From positions 124,001 to 188,000 of the forward strand of contig NZ_JANTHZ010000008.1 of the NCBI RefSeq assembly GCF_024752355.1: 64,000 bases of DNA, read 5' to 3'. Source of the DNA: Ancylobacter mangrovi (GTDB lineage Bacteria > Pseudomonadota > Alphaproteobacteria > Rhizobiales > Xanthobacteraceae). Of the stretch, positions 63,754 to 64,000 are shown one piece after another. Under the pieces are notes generated by a model. The model made no database searches and was not told the origin of the DNA. It saw only the letters and a program-made list of their open reading frames with translations. Position numbers and translations under genes: made by a program. Each line of letters begins with the position of its first letter. The stretch's first letter is position 1.

Positions 63754-64000
63754 AGTCAACATGGACCACTCATGCGGAGCGGGCCACCGGCCTCGAAGAG
63801 CACAAGCCAACCCTCAAAATCGTGTTTCCAGCTCCCGTCCATGGCCGGCTCCCTTGAAACCGACTATTCATGAATCACGCAAATGACGCTGCGAGATCCC
63901 CAAAACAAACCTCAAGCTCTAATATTGTCAAATCAGCTCTAGAATCAAAAGATTTAAATTGAGCAGTCAATAAGAGCACGTCAGCGAACTAGTACGGCCT

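Larger units (their letters stand above)
62543..63770 (+). mobile_element. IS3-family element with broken OrfB
   Basis: AGTGGTCCGTG at 62543 and the inverse CATGGACCACT ending at 63770 form the conserved tips of imperfect terminal repeats. The 1228-bp element has IS407-like orfA and orfB; orfB carries two stop codons. It follows directly on the degraded IS3 copy. Confidence 0.7.

Noticed and set aside
1-64000. CRISPR array
   Set aside because: No regularly spaced direct repeats and no cas genes; the only tandem repeats are the short GTGCCGCCG tract and the poly-serine codons.

Overview
The window is 64 kb of GC-rich DNA whose gene content and codon use fit an alphaproteobacterium of the order Hyphomicrobiales (compare Xanthobacteraceae such as Ancylobacter, Starkeya or Xanthobacter). 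That placement is an inference from gene families; no rRNA is present. Positions 1-33100 look like core or long-resident chromosome. Positions 33100-41400 carry a short integrative-element module. Positions 41400-64000 are an AT-richer exopolysaccharide island littered with broken insertion sequences.

1-12830 is a catabolic locus. On the minus strand are an MmgE/PrpD-family gene (cut by the window edge), a urocanase-family protein that has lost the family's catalytic cysteine, and a LysR regulator. Divergent from these on the plus strand are an acyl-CoA dehydrogenase, an RpiR/SIS regulator, ureohydrolase A, a complete peptide/nickel-type ABC importer (binding protein, two permeases, one fused double ATPase) and ureohydrolase B. 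Most neighbours overlap or touch. The set suggests uptake and breakdown of an amidine-, guanidine- or imidazole-containing compound that is not plain histidine.

12890-24580 holds a small monooxygenase-fold protein, an EnvZ/OmpR-like two-component pair divergent from a MacAB-type efflux system, a DUF2254 membrane protein, an APH/P-loop kinase fusion, a threonine aldolase-like enzyme and a MocR regulator.

24990-32900 is a complete Nit1C-type operon: small DsrE-like protein, nitrilase, radical SAM enzyme, GNAT, AIR-synthase-like protein, glycosyltransferase, 95-aa protein, flavin monooxygenase-like protein and LnmK/Pnap_2097-like hot-dog protein. It is preceded by a near-perfect sigma-54 promoter and faces the MocR gene. 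Clusters of this type have been linked to growth on cyanide as nitrogen source, but the chemistry is unknown; this is the most interesting system in the window.

33029-41414: tRNA-Gly(GCC), an XRE repressor divergent from a conserved hypothetical, a lipoprotein, then a tyrosine integrase, an archaeo-eukaryotic primase/helicase fusion, an AlpA-like protein and two unknown genes. Nested inverted repeats lie between integrase and primase.

41724-63770: polysaccharide genes (three glycosyltransferases, a WecG/TagA enzyme, methyltransferase, sulfotransferase, Wzx-like flippase, Tat-exported beta-helix protein) separated by IS3, IS5, IS21, IS630 and ISL3 copies. Most copies are frameshifted, truncated or inserted into one another. 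Few of the insertion sequences look intact: the IS5 element at 46066-46897 and the IS630 element at 55084-56122.
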